64,000 nucleotides of DNA from Bradyrhizobium liaoningense (GCF_018130955.1 NZ_JAFCJM010000008.1:62001-126000); one strand, 5' to 3'; positions 16,981-25,968 are shown, counted from the first letter of the stretch. Notes: a model not told the origin generated them from the letters alone. A program made the numbers and translations.

Positions 16981-17592
16981 TTAGGCGGCGAAGCGGTCGA
17001 CGCCGGCACCCTTAAGCAAATCGGCGAGCTGCTTGCGGGCGTAGAACATCCGGGTCTTCACCGTCGACTGCGGGATCCCGATGATCTGGCCGACCTCTTC
17101 CACCGACTTCTCGTGGTAGTAGACGAGGTTGATGATCTCGCGATGGGCAGGCGACAGCTTGGCCACGCAGGCGCGCAGGATCGCGCTGGTGTCGCTGCGG
17201 TCGAGCGAGGTTTCCGGCGTATCGGCCCCATCGGGGATCGCGCGGACGTCTTCCTGATCGATGTCCTCGAAGCGGCGCTGGCGCATCGCGGTGAGCGCCT
17301 TGAAGCGGGCGATCGAGAGCAGCCAGGTCGAAACCTGCGAGCGGCCCTGGAATTGGCTGGCGGTCCGCCACACATCCAGGAACACCTGGCTGACCAGGTC
17401 TTCCGCTGTCGTGGCGTCGCGCACGATGCGCAGGATGAAGCGGTAAACCCGCACATTATGACGGCAGTAAAGGATGTGCATGGACGTCCGGTTACCGTCC
17501 GCAATGCTTTCGAGAAGCATGTCGTCCGAGGTCGCCTGAGCGGCGATGATGCTCTGGCTGGCTTGGGCGTTAAGGGCGATGACGTTCGGCAT
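16981..17592 (-). CDS. ECF-family RNA polymerase sigma factor
   Basis: A 203-residue extracytoplasmic-function sigma factor. Region 2 is visible as VSQVFLDVWRTASQFQGRSQ and the following helix ARFKALTAMRQRR; region 4 as LSPAHREIINLVYYHEKSVEEVG and IGIPQSTVKTRMFYARKQL. The start at 17592 (MPNVIALN) has GGAG eight bases upstream; a longer frame to 17754 runs through the promoter. No anti-sigma gene or PhyR/NepR-type regulator is adjacent, so its control is unclear. Its upstream region has repeated AATKGTTTCGT motifs that might be autoregulatory. The ECF subgroup was not determined. Confidence 0.88.
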   Translation of the reverse strand: MPNVIALNAQASQSIIAAQATSDDMLLESIADGNRTSMHILYCRHNVRVYRFILRIVRDATTAEDLVSQVFLDVWRTASQFQGRSQVSTWLLSIARFKALTAMRQRRFEDIDQEDVRAIPDGADTPETSLDRSDTSAILRACVAKLSPAHREIINLVYYHEKSVEEVGQIIGIPQSTVKTRMFYARKQLADLLKGAGVDRFAA

Positions 17593-17683
17593 GACAGGCT
17601 CCCAGTGGCGCCGCGACCGGCGGCGTTCGTGAGCCAAAGTGTTAATCAGCCAACGTTTCGGGACGTCTGCACGACAAGCGAAA

Positions 17684-17738
17684 AATGGTTTCGTGCGCAG
17701 CCAAATTGTTTCGTCGCAGGCGGGCGGACGAAACATTC
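17684..17738 (-). promoter_or_regulatory. Repeated ACGAAAC motifs upstream of the ECF sigma gene
   Basis: Read on the plus strand, AATGGTTTCGT (17684-17694) and AATTGTTTCGT (17704-17714) are direct repeats exactly 20 bp apart. An inverted copy, ACGAAACATTC, lies at 17728-17738. The spacing of about two helical turns suggests protein binding on one DNA face. A 13-bp match to the second copy, AATTGTTTCGTCG, also occurs downstream of the gene at 16903-16915. The binding factor is unknown. Confidence 0.4.
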
Positions 17739-17842
17739 GGGGCAAAAAAGCCAATTATTTCAATGTACGGTAATTACGGGGTAGGGAGGTTTGGGGGGCT
17801 GAGGAACGAATTGGTGCCTCTTGCGTTTGGCCGCCTCCAATC

Positions 17843-17889
17843 GTCGTCCCGGATCGGCGCGCCGCTGCACGGCGCTTGTCCGGGACGAC
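17843..17889. repeat. Palindromic repeat, GTCGTCCCGG family
   Basis: Inverted ends GTCGTCCCGG (17843-17852) and CCGGGACGAC (17880-17889) enclose a GC-rich centre. It lies just beyond the stop codon of the response regulator at 17908, where it may end that leftward operon. A tighter copy is at 57541-57566. Confidence 0.7.
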
Positions 17890-17907
17890 CTCGGGGAGGC
17901 AGTAGCC

Positions 17908-18645
17908 CTACGCCTTCTCGCCCGCCGGCGAGAACAGATAGCCGCCGCCTCTGATAGTGCGGATCACGGCGGGTTTGGTCGGATCCGGCTCGATCTTGCG
18001 GCGAATGCGCATGATGCGCAGGTCGACGGCGCGGTCGAACGCCTCGGCGTCGCGCGCATTGGCCAGTTCCAGCAGGCGTTCGCGCGACAGCACGCGCTTC
18101 GGATTGGCCGCGAACACTTTGAGCAGCCCGAACTCGGACGCGGTCAGCGGATGCTCATTGCCCTCGTCGTCGCGCAGCGCCTGGGCTTCGAGGTCGAGCC
18201 ATTTGGTGCCGAAGCGCACCAGCTGATCCTTGTCCGACTTTGCGGGCGCGGCTTCTGCTGCTGCCGCTTTCACCGGCGCGCTCCGCCGCAGCACCGAGCG
18301 GATGCGCGCCATCAGCTCGCGCAATTCGCAGGGCTTTGCCACGTAGTCGTCGGCGCCGAGCTCGAGTCCGACGACGCGGTCGATCGGGCTCGCGGTCGCC
18401 GTCAGCATGATCACGGGAACGTTGATGCGGCTCTTGAGATCGCGGATGATCGAAAGCCCGTCCTCTTCCGGCATGTTGAGATCGAGCACGACGAGATCGG
18501 GCATGCCGCCTTCGATGGCGGTGCGCAGGCTCTTGCCGCCGTCGCACAGCGTCACGGTGAATCCGTGCATCTTGAGGTAGTCGCCGACCATTTCCCGGGC
18601 CGGAGCCTCGTCGTCGACGATCATGATGTGCTGGCTTTGGGTCAT
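17908..18645 (-). CDS. OmpR-family response regulator
   Basis: A 245-residue transcription regulator. The receiver domain has the acidic pair near VDDE, the phosphoacceptor Asp55 (VVLDLNMPEEDG), the conserved threonine in MLTATA and lysine in VAKPCEL. After an alanine-rich linker comes the winged-helix DNA-binding domain (LTASEFGLLKVF, RAVDLRIMRIRRKIEPDP, IRTIRGGGYLF). It is the last gene of the four-gene minus-strand signalling operon that starts with a DctP-like binding protein, and lies 24 bp after the hybrid kinase. It is the likely output of that pathway; target genes are unknown. Confidence 0.92.
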   Translation of the reverse strand: MTQSQHIMIVDDEAPAREMVGDYLKMHGFTVTLCDGGKSLRTAIEGGMPDLVVLDLNMPEEDGLSIIRDLKSRINVPVIMLTATASPIDRVVGLELGADDYVAKPCELRELMARIRSVLRRSAPVKAAAAEAAPAKSDKDQLVRFGTKWLDLEAQALRDDEGNEHPLTASEFGLLKVFAANPKRVLSRERLLELANARDAEAFDRAVDLRIMRIRRKIEPDPTKPAVIRTIRGGGYLFSPAGEKA

Positions 18646-18669
18646 GTCACTTGGATCTTGGCATTCAGA

Positions 18670-20418
18670 CTAGGGCACGTCGGTCGCGGGCAGGGTGATC
18701 GTGAAGGTCGAGCCCCTGCCGGGGCCCTCGCTTTCGGCGGTCACCTCGCCGCCATGCATGTCGATAATACGCTTGACGATGGAAAGCCCAAGGCCTGTCG
18801 AGCTCTCCCCCGCGGTCGGTTTTGCCGACAGACGCTGGAACCGGCCGAACAGGCGGCCGAGATCCTCGGGCGACAGGCCCGCGCCCTCGTCGCTGACGCG
18901 AACGACGGTGTCGCTGTCCTCATGCGTGACCGCGACGACGATCTTGCCGCCCATCGGTGAGTATTTGATGGCGTTGCTGATCAGATTGTCGATCGCTTCG
19001 CGGATGCGGTCGGTGTCGCACATGGTGACGATATTGGGCGGCGCCGTCACCGAGATGGTCTGCTGCTTGTTGACCGCGAGCGGCTGGTTGGCGTCCGCAA
19101 CCTCCTGCACCAGGGCTGCAACGTCGACCGGCTCGCGGCGGATGGTGATGTCGAAGGCATCGGCCATCGCGTCCGAGATCAAATGATCGACCATCGTGGT
19201 CAGGCGCTTGGTGGCGTCGCGGATGTGGTCGACCTGGGCGGTGACGCCGCCTTCGGAGGCACCGGTCGAGATCAGCTCCTTCAGCATCTCGGTGCGGCCG
19301 AGGATGACGCCGAGCGGATTTTTGAGGTCATGCGCGACCGTGCCCAAAATCTCGTTCTTGAAGCCGTTGGCGCGTTGCAGGCGCAGCCATTGTGCCGAGA
19401 GGCGGCGGTTGGCCTGCATCAGCGCGCGGGTGCGCTGCGCGACGCGGTCTTCCAGTTGCGTATTGGCGTCCTGGAGCTGCTGATAGAGGATGACGTTGTC
19501 GAAGGCGATCGAGAGCCGGCTGGAAAAGATCTCGACCAGCGCGCGGTCGGTCTCGGACAAATCGCGCTCGGCCTGCAGCAGCACCACGACCTCGCGGCCG
19601 GAGCCGGTGCGCAAATAGATCACGCTGCGATGGTCGGCGAATTCGTTCTTGCGGCGCTGGAAGGCGGCTTCGACGAGCTCGCGCAGATCGGGGTCGAGCG
19701 CTTTCGAGGACGTCGTGCCGATGAAGCGACTGTAGCAGCCAGAGCCGGCCAGCACGGACAGTTCCGCGTTCGCCGTGCTGCCATTGTCGCGCAGCACCAG
19801 AATCCCGGCGCAGTCGACGTTGAGCAGCGAGGCGAGCTGGGTCAGGACGCCCTCGGCCAGCCGCTGCATCGACTTGAAGTCGTAGAGCGTCGAGGCGGCG
19901 TCGATGATGATCTCGAGCCCGCGCCGCGTCTGCACCATGCGCTCGAGCTGCTGGTAGGAGCGCAGCGCCGCGGTGAGCGAGGTGAACAGCTTGTCGGCGG
20001 TGAGCTCGGTCTTCGCCTTGTAGTCGTTGATGTCGTACTGGACGATCACGCGGCGTTCCGGCGCCTGGCCCGGCTGTCCGGTGCGCAGGATGATGCGGAC
20101 GGTCTCGTTCTGGAGCTCGTTGCGGATGAACTCGACGAGCTCGAGACCCGCGACGTCGGTCTCCATGATGACGTCGAGCAGCACGGCGGCAATATCGCGA
20201 TGCTCGCGCATCAGCTTGCGGCCTTCGGCGGCGGAATAGGCCGAAAGGATCTCCAGGCTCTGGCCGTTCAACACATAGTCGGACAGCGCAAAGCGGGTGC
20301 CGTCATGGACGGCCGGATCGTCGTCGATGACGGCGATTTTCCATTTCCGCGCAGTCGAATCCTCCGACGCGGCACCGGTGTCGTCGATCAGGTGGAGGAC
20401 ATCGTCCTGTTCGGCCAT
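18670..20418 (-). CDS. Hybrid receiver-DUF3369-histidine kinase
   Basis: A 582-residue soluble hybrid. The N-terminal receiver (about 27-150) has acidic residues in VIDDDPAVHDG and the phosphoacceptor Asp82 (VLLDVIMETD). A DUF3369 sensor-like domain (about 165-315) follows. Then come a coiled coil and a kinase core with GTVAHDLKNPLGV (His363), an N box DNLISNAIKYSP, SDEGAGL and a G2 loop STGLGLSIVKRII. The receiver-first order means it can both accept a phosphoryl group and signal on. Its start overlaps the end of the upstream membrane kinase by 31 bp, so the two are translationally linked. It likely relays from that kinase to the OmpR-type regulator downstream. Confidence 0.9.
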   Translation of the reverse strand: MAEQDDVLHLIDDTGAASEDSTARKWKIAVIDDDPAVHDGTRFALSDYVLNGQSLEILSAYSAAEGRKLMREHRDIAAVLLDVIMETDVAGLELVEFIRNELQNETVRIILRTGQPGQAPERRVIVQYDINDYKAKTELTADKLFTSLTAALRSYQQLERMVQTRRGLEIIIDAASTLYDFKSMQRLAEGVLTQLASLLNVDCAGILVLRDNGSTANAELSVLAGSGCYSRFIGTTSSKALDPDLRELVEAAFQRRKNEFADHRSVIYLRTGSGREVVVLLQAERDLSETDRALVEIFSSRLSIAFDNVILYQQLQDANTQLEDRVAQRTRALMQANRRLSAQWLRLQRANGFKNEILGTVAHDLKNPLGVILGRTEMLKELISTGASEGGVTAQVDHIRDATKRLTTMVDHLISDAMADAFDITIRREPVDVAALVQEVADANQPLAVNKQQTISVTAPPNIVTMCDTDRIREAIDNLISNAIKYSPMGGKIVVAVTHEDSDTVVRVSDEGAGLSPEDLGRLFGRFQRLSAKPTAGESSTGLGLSIVKRIIDMHGGEVTAESEGPGRGSTFTITLPATDVP

Positions 20419-22466
20419 TGAGAAGTCCCGTCGATCTCTGTGCTTTCAGAGCCGCCCTTGGCGACCCGCGGCATGATAATGCGAAAAGTGGTGCCTTGTC
20501 CCAGCTTGGATTCCAGCATCATCCGCCCGCCGAGCTGCTGGGTTACCAGATTATAGACGATATGAAGACCCAGGCCCGTGCCGCCTTCATTGCGCCGGGT
20601 GGTAAAGAAAGGGTCAAAGGCCTGCCGCTGCACGTCCGGCGTCATGCCGGCGCCGTCGTCGGCGAAGATGATCTCGATGTCGTCGACCCCGCGGGGCCGC
20701 GCCGAGATCGAGATCGTGCCGGCGCGCCCGCCGGCGAAGGCGTGGTTGGCGGCGTTGAGGAAGAGGTTGGTCAGGATCTGGCCATAGGAGCCCGGATAGC
20801 CGTCGAGCAGCAGGCCCTCCGGCACGTCGACCTGGAGCGTGATCGGCGAGCGTTTCAGCACGGGCCTTAAGCTCGCGATGATCTGGTCGGTGGCTTCGCT
20901 CAGCGAGAATTGCCGCCGTTCGGCATGCGAGCGGTCGACCGCGACCTGCTTGAAGGACTGGATCAGCTCGCCGGCGCGCTGCAAATTGGCCACCAGTTGC
21001 TGCGATGCGTCGCGCGAGGACTGCACGAACTCCTCGAGCTGCGAGCGGCGCAGGCCGCCGTCACCCTTCAACTGTGCCTCGAAGATCTCGCTGCGGCGGG
21101 CGAGACTGGAGGCCACCGTCAGGCTGATGCCGATGGGGTTGTTGACCTCGTGCGCGACGCCGGCGACGAGGCCGCCGAGGGCCGCGAGCCGCTCGGCGTC
21201 GATCAAATTCTGCTGCGCGGCGTTGAGCTCGAGCAGGGCGCTCTCGGCCTTTTCCTTGGACGCCCGCAGCTCGTCCTCGGTCTGGCGCTTGGCGACCGCG
21301 TTCTCGCGGAAAACCTCCACCGCGCGCGCCATGGCGCCGACCTCGTCGCGCGCCTTGACGCCCTGCACCTCGCGGTCGAGGTCGCCCATCGTGATCGCCC
21401 GCATCGCGCTCATGATCTGCTGCAGCGGCAGCCGGATCGACAGCGCGATCAGCACGCCGACGGTGAGGATGATGCCGAGGAAGATCACTGCGATCGACAG
21501 CACGCGCCGCGAGATGTCGGCCAGCGTCCGGTCGAAGGTTTCCTGCGCCTTCTGCTCGCGCTGGCGCATCTTTGTCGATAGCTCGTCGATGGCGCCGATC
21601 GCCTCCGCCTGGCTGGCGTCGATCGTGTTGCGCAGCAAGTCGGTGCGGCTCGCAAGCTGCTCGGAAAGTTTTGCAAAGCCCTCGCGCATCGCGGTGGTGC
21701 GGGTGGAGAGCTTATGCAGCGCCATGCGCTGCAGGTCGTTGTCGGCGAGGTCGAGCATGACGGGAATCGTCTTCTCGATCGTCTCGGCATTGCGGCGGGC
21801 GTCCTCGGCGGAGGCGGAGGACAGCGACAGGTAGTACGAATTGGCAGCGACCAGCATCGCGGTGAAGGCTTCGCGCGATTTCCCGAGCGACGGCCAGATC
21901 AGCGCGTCGCGATGGCCGGTCGCGCCTTCGATGATGGAGTAGAGCCCGGCCATGTCCTTGGCCGGCCCCAGCACCTGCTCTTCATAGGTCTTGGCGATGG
22001 TGGCCTGGACGAAGCGCAGTTCGCCAAAACCGTTGAGGAAGCGCTCGGTGGTGCGCTCGAGCTCCTCGACCGAGCCGGCCAGCACCGGGTCCTTGGCGGC
22101 GCGGTTGGTCAGCGTGCCCAGCACCGCCTCGCGCAGCAGCAGGATTTCGGCGAACAGGTCCGGGCTCGGCTGGTTGATGTAGCGGTGGATCAGGTTCTGC
22201 AGGCGGCCGGTCTCGCTTTCGAGCAGTGCCAGGATCTTGTCGGACTCGCGGACCTGCCGGACGTCGTCCCAGGCCGTGCCGAGCACCTGCGCGCCGTTCC
22301 AGATCATCGCCACCAGCACGATGACGACGGCGGAGTTGAGCGCAGCGATCGACAGGATGCGCCAGCGGATCGGCACGGCCCTGAGCAGGCCGACGATGCG
22401 CGCGCGCAGCCGCCCGATCGGGCCGGGCAGCCTTTCCGTCAGCTCGCTATGTGCGGGCTCGACCAA
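20388..22466 (-). CDS. Membrane sensor histidine kinase, TorS/DctB-like layout
   Basis: A 692-residue kinase with membrane helices near residues 34-57 and 321-343 and a large, helix-rich periplasmic region of about 260 residues. HAMP follows (about 344-395), then a coiled coil and the phosphoacceptor box GGLVAGVAHEVNNPIG (His439). The ATPase end shows DDGAGMTP, FFTTRRNEGGTGLGL. The H box belongs to the NtrB/DctB type. The long all-helical periplasmic domain resembles TorS-type sensors that read a binding protein rather than a free ligand. The gene starts 6 bp after the DctP-like protein, which is the obvious candidate partner. Confidence 0.9.
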   Translation of the reverse strand: MVEPAHSELTERLPGPIGRLRARIVGLLRAVPIRWRILSIAALNSAVVIVLVAMIWNGAQVLGTAWDDVRQVRESDKILALLESETGRLQNLIHRYINQPSPDLFAEILLLREAVLGTLTNRAAKDPVLAGSVEELERTTERFLNGFGELRFVQATIAKTYEEQVLGPAKDMAGLYSIIEGATGHRDALIWPSLGKSREAFTAMLVAANSYYLSLSSASAEDARRNAETIEKTIPVMLDLADNDLQRMALHKLSTRTTAMREGFAKLSEQLASRTDLLRNTIDASQAEAIGAIDELSTKMRQREQKAQETFDRTLADISRRVLSIAVIFLGIILTVGVLIALSIRLPLQQIMSAMRAITMGDLDREVQGVKARDEVGAMARAVEVFRENAVAKRQTEDELRASKEKAESALLELNAAQQNLIDAERLAALGGLVAGVAHEVNNPIGISLTVASSLARRSEIFEAQLKGDGGLRRSQLEEFVQSSRDASQQLVANLQRAGELIQSFKQVAVDRSHAERRQFSLSEATDQIIASLRPVLKRSPITLQVDVPEGLLLDGYPGSYGQILTNLFLNAANHAFAGGRAGTISISARPRGVDDIEIIFADDGAGMTPDVQRQAFDPFFTTRRNEGGTGLGLHIVYNLVTQQLGGRMMLESKLGQGTTFRIIMPRVAKGGSESTEIDGTSQWPNRTMSST

Positions 22467-22472
22467 AGCGCG

Positions 22473-23477
22473 TCACTCCACCTTGCGAATGCGTTCGATC
22501 AGGGCGGCAGCGTCGGGATTGCGCTGCGCCTTGCCGTAGATCCCGGCCATGGCGTCCTCGAACGGCTTGCGGTCGATGTCGCGGATCAGCGTGACGCCGG
22601 CGGCTTCCGCCTTGCGCTGCGACTGCTCCTCGAGATCGCGCCATTTCTCGCGCATGAACTGGCTGGAGCGCTGCGCCGCCTCCCTGAAGACCTTCTGGTC
22701 CTCGGCCGACAGGCTCCGCCAGGCCTTCAGCGACATCACCAGCACCTCCGGGCTCATCGTGTGCTCGGTCAGGGTGTAGTAGCCGGCATATTTGTAATGG
22801 TCTGTCGTCACGAAAGAAGGCCAGTTGTTTTCCGCGCCGTCGATCAGATGGGTCGCGAGCCCGGTGAGCACCTGCCCATAGGGCAATTCGACCGGCTCGG
22901 CGCCGAGCGAGCGGATCATCTCGCTCATCAACTCCGATTGCTGCACCCGGATCCGCAATCCCCTGAGGTCGGCGATGGTCTTCACCGGGCGGACGCCGTT
23001 GTAGATCGAGCGCGCGCCGGAATCGTAGAAGGCGAGCCCGACGAAGCCAAAGGGCTCGAAGCTGCCGAGGATCTCGGTGCCGACCGGTCCGTCCAGCACC
23101 TTCTGCATATGTTCGATGGACCGGAACAGGAACGGCATGGCGAGCACATTCATCGCCGGCACGAAATTGCCGATCAGTGCCACATTGGTCCGGTTGAGGT
23201 CGATCGCGCCGGCCCGGGTCTGCTCGATCGTCTCCTTTTCTTCGCCGAGCTGACGCGAGTGAAACACCTTGATCTGGTGGCGGCCGCCGGTCCGCTCCGC
23301 GATCAGGCTGCCCATGTAGCGCAGTGCCTGGACGGTGGGATAACCCTCGGTCTGGGTATCGGCGGCGCGGAATTCGCGCGCCAAAACACCCGTCGCGGCC
23401 AGCGAGGAGATCGCGACGCAAAGGGCGACGACAAACACTCCGGTCCGCGGTCGTTCGGCACGGCTCAACACAGGCAC
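22473..23477 (-). CDS. DctP-type TRAP substrate-binding protein without permease
   Basis: A 334-residue exported binding protein. A signal sequence (VFVVALCVAISSLAATGVLA) precedes a DctP-family fold with LRGLRIRVQQSELM, whose arginine normally grips the ligand carboxylate, and GAENNWPSFVTTDHYKYAGY. I choose GTG at 23477 because GAGGGG stands seven bases upstream; a TTG at 23483 would overlap that site. No DctQ or DctM membrane gene is present. Instead a sensor kinase follows 6 bp later, so the protein probably presents an organic acid to the kinase rather than serving uptake only. Confidence 0.88.
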   Translation of the reverse strand: MPVLSRAERPRTGVFVVALCVAISSLAATGVLAREFRAADTQTEGYPTVQALRYMGSLIAERTGGRHQIKVFHSRQLGEEKETIEQTRAGAIDLNRTNVALIGNFVPAMNVLAMPFLFRSIEHMQKVLDGPVGTEILGSFEPFGFVGLAFYDSGARSIYNGVRPVKTIADLRGLRIRVQQSELMSEMIRSLGAEPVELPYGQVLTGLATHLIDGAENNWPSFVTTDHYKYAGYYTLTEHTMSPEVLVMSLKAWRSLSAEDQKVFREAAQRSSQFMREKWRDLEEQSQRKAEAAGVTLIRDIDRKPFEDAMAGIYGKAQRNPDAAALIERIRKVE

Positions 23478-23694
23478 ACTCAACCCCTCAGTGATGGAGT
23501 CTATGGCGGGAAGAAAAGGTTCAAGCCAATCTAGCAGAAGGTAAAGGGAAAACTATCCCGCCACAGGGCCCGACACGGGATTAGAGGCCGCCCCGATTGT
23601 GCGTTGCGGCTCGGACTTATTCCCAATTGAAACGAAAGAGGCCGCGCCGTAAGCAGGAACAAACGTCGCCGCTCGGGGCGACACGGAAAGACCG

Positions 23695-25023
23695 ATGCCG
23701 AATTCACCATGGCGCCTCCTGCAAATCGCGGCCGCCGCCGCGGCATTGACCCTGGCCGCTCCGGCGCAGGCCGCGACCGACATCATGTGGTGGCACGCGA
23801 TGTCCGGCGAGCTCGGCCGGCAACTGGAAAAGCTTGCCACCGACTTCAACGCCTCGCAGTCCGACTACCGGATCGTGCCGAGCTACAAGGGCAGCTACAC
23901 CGAGACGGTGACGGCTGCGATCTTCGCCTTCCGGTCCCGCGGCCAGCCGGCGATCGTCCAGGTCAACGAGGTCGCGACCGCGACCATGACCGCGGCCAAG
24001 GGCGCGATCTATCCGGTGTTCGAGCTGATGCGGGACCAGAACGAGCCGTTCTCGCCATCAGCCTATCTGCCCGCGGTGTCCGGCTATTATGCGGACGCTT
24101 CCGGCAACATGCTGTCGTTTCCGTTCAACGCCTCGACGCCGATCCTGTACTACAACAAGTCCATGTTCCGCGACGCCGGTCTCGATCCGGACAAGCCGCC
24201 AAAAACCTGGCCCGAGCTCGGCACCGCGGCCAAGCGCCTGCGCGAGCGCGGGGCGCCGTGCGGCTTCACCACGTCCTGGCCGTCCTGGATACATGTCGAG
24301 AATTTTTCCGCGTACCACAACATGCCGCTGGCGACCCGGACCAACGGCTTTGCCGGCCTCGACGCCGAGCTGACCGTCAACAACCCGACAGTGGTGCGCC
24401 ACATCTCGCAGCTCGCACAATGGCAGAAGGACAAGGTGTTCGACTATAGCGGCCGCGGGCAAACCGCCGAGCCGCGCTTCCAGAACGGCGAATGCGGCAT
24501 CTTCATCGGCTCCTCGGCGACGCGCGCCGATATCAAGGCCAATTCGAAGTTCGACGTCGGCTACGGCATGATGCCCTATTGGCCTGACGTGCAGGGCGCG
24601 CCGCAGAACTCGATCATCGGCGGCGCCACGCTGTGGGTGCTCCGCGACCGTCCCCGCGACGAATACAAGGGCGTGGCAAAGTTCTTCGCCTATCTGTCCC
24701 AGCCGGGCGTGCAGGCCGCCTGGCACCAGAACACCGGCTATCTGCCGGTCACCCGCGCTGCCTTCGAGCTGACACGCGCGCAGGGCTTTTACGATCGCAA
24801 TCCGGGCACCGCGATCTCCTTCGAGGAGATTGCGCTGCATCCGCCGACGGAGAATTCCAGAGGCTTCCGGCTCGGCTCCTTCGTGCTCATCCGCGGTTCG
24901 ATCGAGGACGAGCTGGAGCAGGCCTTTGCCGGCCAGAAGCCGGCGCAGGCCGCGCTCGACGCGGCCGTGGAGCGCGGCAACAAGCTGCTGCGGCAGTTCG
25001 AGAAGGCGAGCCCCGACCGCTAG
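23695..25023 (+). CDS. UgpB-like ABC substrate-binding protein, orphan
   Basis: A 442-residue periplasmic binding protein of family 1, very close in layout to the glycerol-3-phosphate binding protein UgpB: a signal peptide ending AQA near residue 27, then ATDIMWWHAMSGELG, FNASTPILYYNKSMFRDAG, GFTTSWPSWIHVENFSAYHN, and a C-terminal QNTGYLPVTRAAFELT. The family binds sn-glycerol-3-phosphate or glycerophosphodiesters. UgpA, UgpE and UgpC genes are not adjacent. The next gene, an APH-fold kinase, begins on the base after the stop codon. It may serve a Ugp transporter encoded elsewhere or have an altered ligand. Confidence 0.85.
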   Translation: MPNSPWRLLQIAAAAAALTLAAPAQAATDIMWWHAMSGELGRQLEKLATDFNASQSDYRIVPSYKGSYTETVTAAIFAFRSRGQPAIVQVNEVATATMTAAKGAIYPVFELMRDQNEPFSPSAYLPAVSGYYADASGNMLSFPFNASTPILYYNKSMFRDAGLDPDKPPKTWPELGTAAKRLRERGAPCGFTTSWPSWIHVENFSAYHNMPLATRTNGFAGLDAELTVNNPTVVRHISQLAQWQKDKVFDYSGRGQTAEPRFQNGECGIFIGSSATRADIKANSKFDVGYGMMPYWPDVQGAPQNSIIGGATLWVLRDRPRDEYKGVAKFFAYLSQPGVQAAWHQNTGYLPVTRAAFELTRAQGFYDRNPGTAISFEEIALHPPTENSRGFRLGSFVLIRGSIEDELEQAFAGQKPAQAALDAAVERGNKLLRQFEKASPDR

Positions 25024-25968
25024 ATGCTGCCGGCCTTCGCGGATTACGAGAGTTTTCGGGTCTGGCGCTCCGAACCGTCGGCGTGGCTTGCCACGGCGAT
25101 CGACATCGCGCGCGGCCACGGCTGTCGGTGCAGCGCGCCGCAGACGTTCTCGACCGGCACCAATCTCGTCGTCGGGCTCGACGATCGCCTGATCCTGAAA
25201 ATATTTCCGCCGCTGCTGCGCGCGCAATTCCTCTCCGAGCGCGGTTCGCTGACGCAGCTTGCCGGCCGCCTTCATTTGCCGATTCCCGAGATCGTCGCGG
25301 AAGGCGAACGTGACGGCTGGCCTTATCTCATCATCACGCGCCTTGCCGGCACGCTCGGCGCGGAGATCTGGCCCTCACTGCCGGAAGAGCAGAAGGAGCG
25401 CCTGCTGCGCCAGATCGGCGAGACCATCGCCGCCGTGCAGCGCGCGCCTCTTGGACCGCTCGCGCAGATCGAGCCGCGCTGGGGCGAGTTCATGCGCAGG
25501 CAGATGCAGGGCTGCAAGGCGCGGCACACGCGTCTTGGCCTTGCGCCAAAATTCCTCGCCGGGCTCGACGATCTCCTGCGCGACGCGGCAGAGCTCATTC
25601 CGATGGATTCGCCAGCCGTCATCCTGACCGGCGAATACATTCCTGAAAACTTTCTGCTCGCCTGCCGCAACGACGAATGGTCGGTCGCGGGCCTGTTCGA
25701 TTTCGGAGACGTGCGGGCTGGATGGCGCGACTACGATCTGCTCGGCCCCAGCGCCTTCATGGCCGCGGGGCGGCCGGGGCGGATGCGCCGCTTGTTCGAG
25801 GGTTTTGGCTACGCGCCAACGGACGTGACCTTCACGCTCAAGCGTCGGCTGATGGCGTTGATGTTGCTGCACCACGCCAGCGACCCGGTGAGGCACATCT
25901 GCATCGCCGACTGGCAGGAGAAGGCGGACGACCTCGTGCAGTTGCAGGAGCTGATCTGGCCGGACTGA
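25024..25968 (+). CDS. APH/choline-kinase-fold phosphotransferase with unusual catalytic loop
   Basis: A 314-residue kinase-fold protein of the aminoglycoside phosphotransferase superfamily. The N-lobe has TFSTGTNLVVGL and the lysine in LILKIFP. The catalytic loop, normally HGDxxxxN, reads LTGEYIPENFLL, with Thr-Gly-Glu in place of His-Gly-Asp but the asparagine retained. The metal-binding loop LFDFGDVRAGWRDYD is intact. Its ATG directly abuts the UgpB-like stop codon (TAGATG), so the genes are surely co-transcribed. It may phosphorylate a small molecule brought in by that system; antibiotic resistance is not implied. The substrate is unknown. Confidence 0.78.
   Translation: MLPAFADYESFRVWRSEPSAWLATAIDIARGHGCRCSAPQTFSTGTNLVVGLDDRLILKIFPPLLRAQFLSERGSLTQLAGRLHLPIPEIVAEGERDGWPYLIITRLAGTLGAEIWPSLPEEQKERLLRQIGETIAAVQRAPLGPLAQIEPRWGEFMRRQMQGCKARHTRLGLAPKFLAGLDDLLRDAAELIPMDSPAVILTGEYIPENFLLACRNDEWSVAGLFDFGDVRAGWRDYDLLGPSAFMAAGRPGRMRRLFEGFGYAPTDVTFTLKRRLMALMLLHHASDPVRHICIADWQEKADDLVQLQELIWPD

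Noticed and set aside
21714..23534. 606-residue plus-strand frame opposite the sensor kinase and DctP-like genes
   Set aside because: It is a shadow of two well-supported genes, with no ribosome site and no domain.
25024..25968. Antibiotic-resistance aminoglycoside phosphotransferase
   Set aside because: The fold is shared by many small-molecule kinases, the catalytic loop differs from resistance enzymes, and the partner is a glycerol-phosphate-type binding protein.
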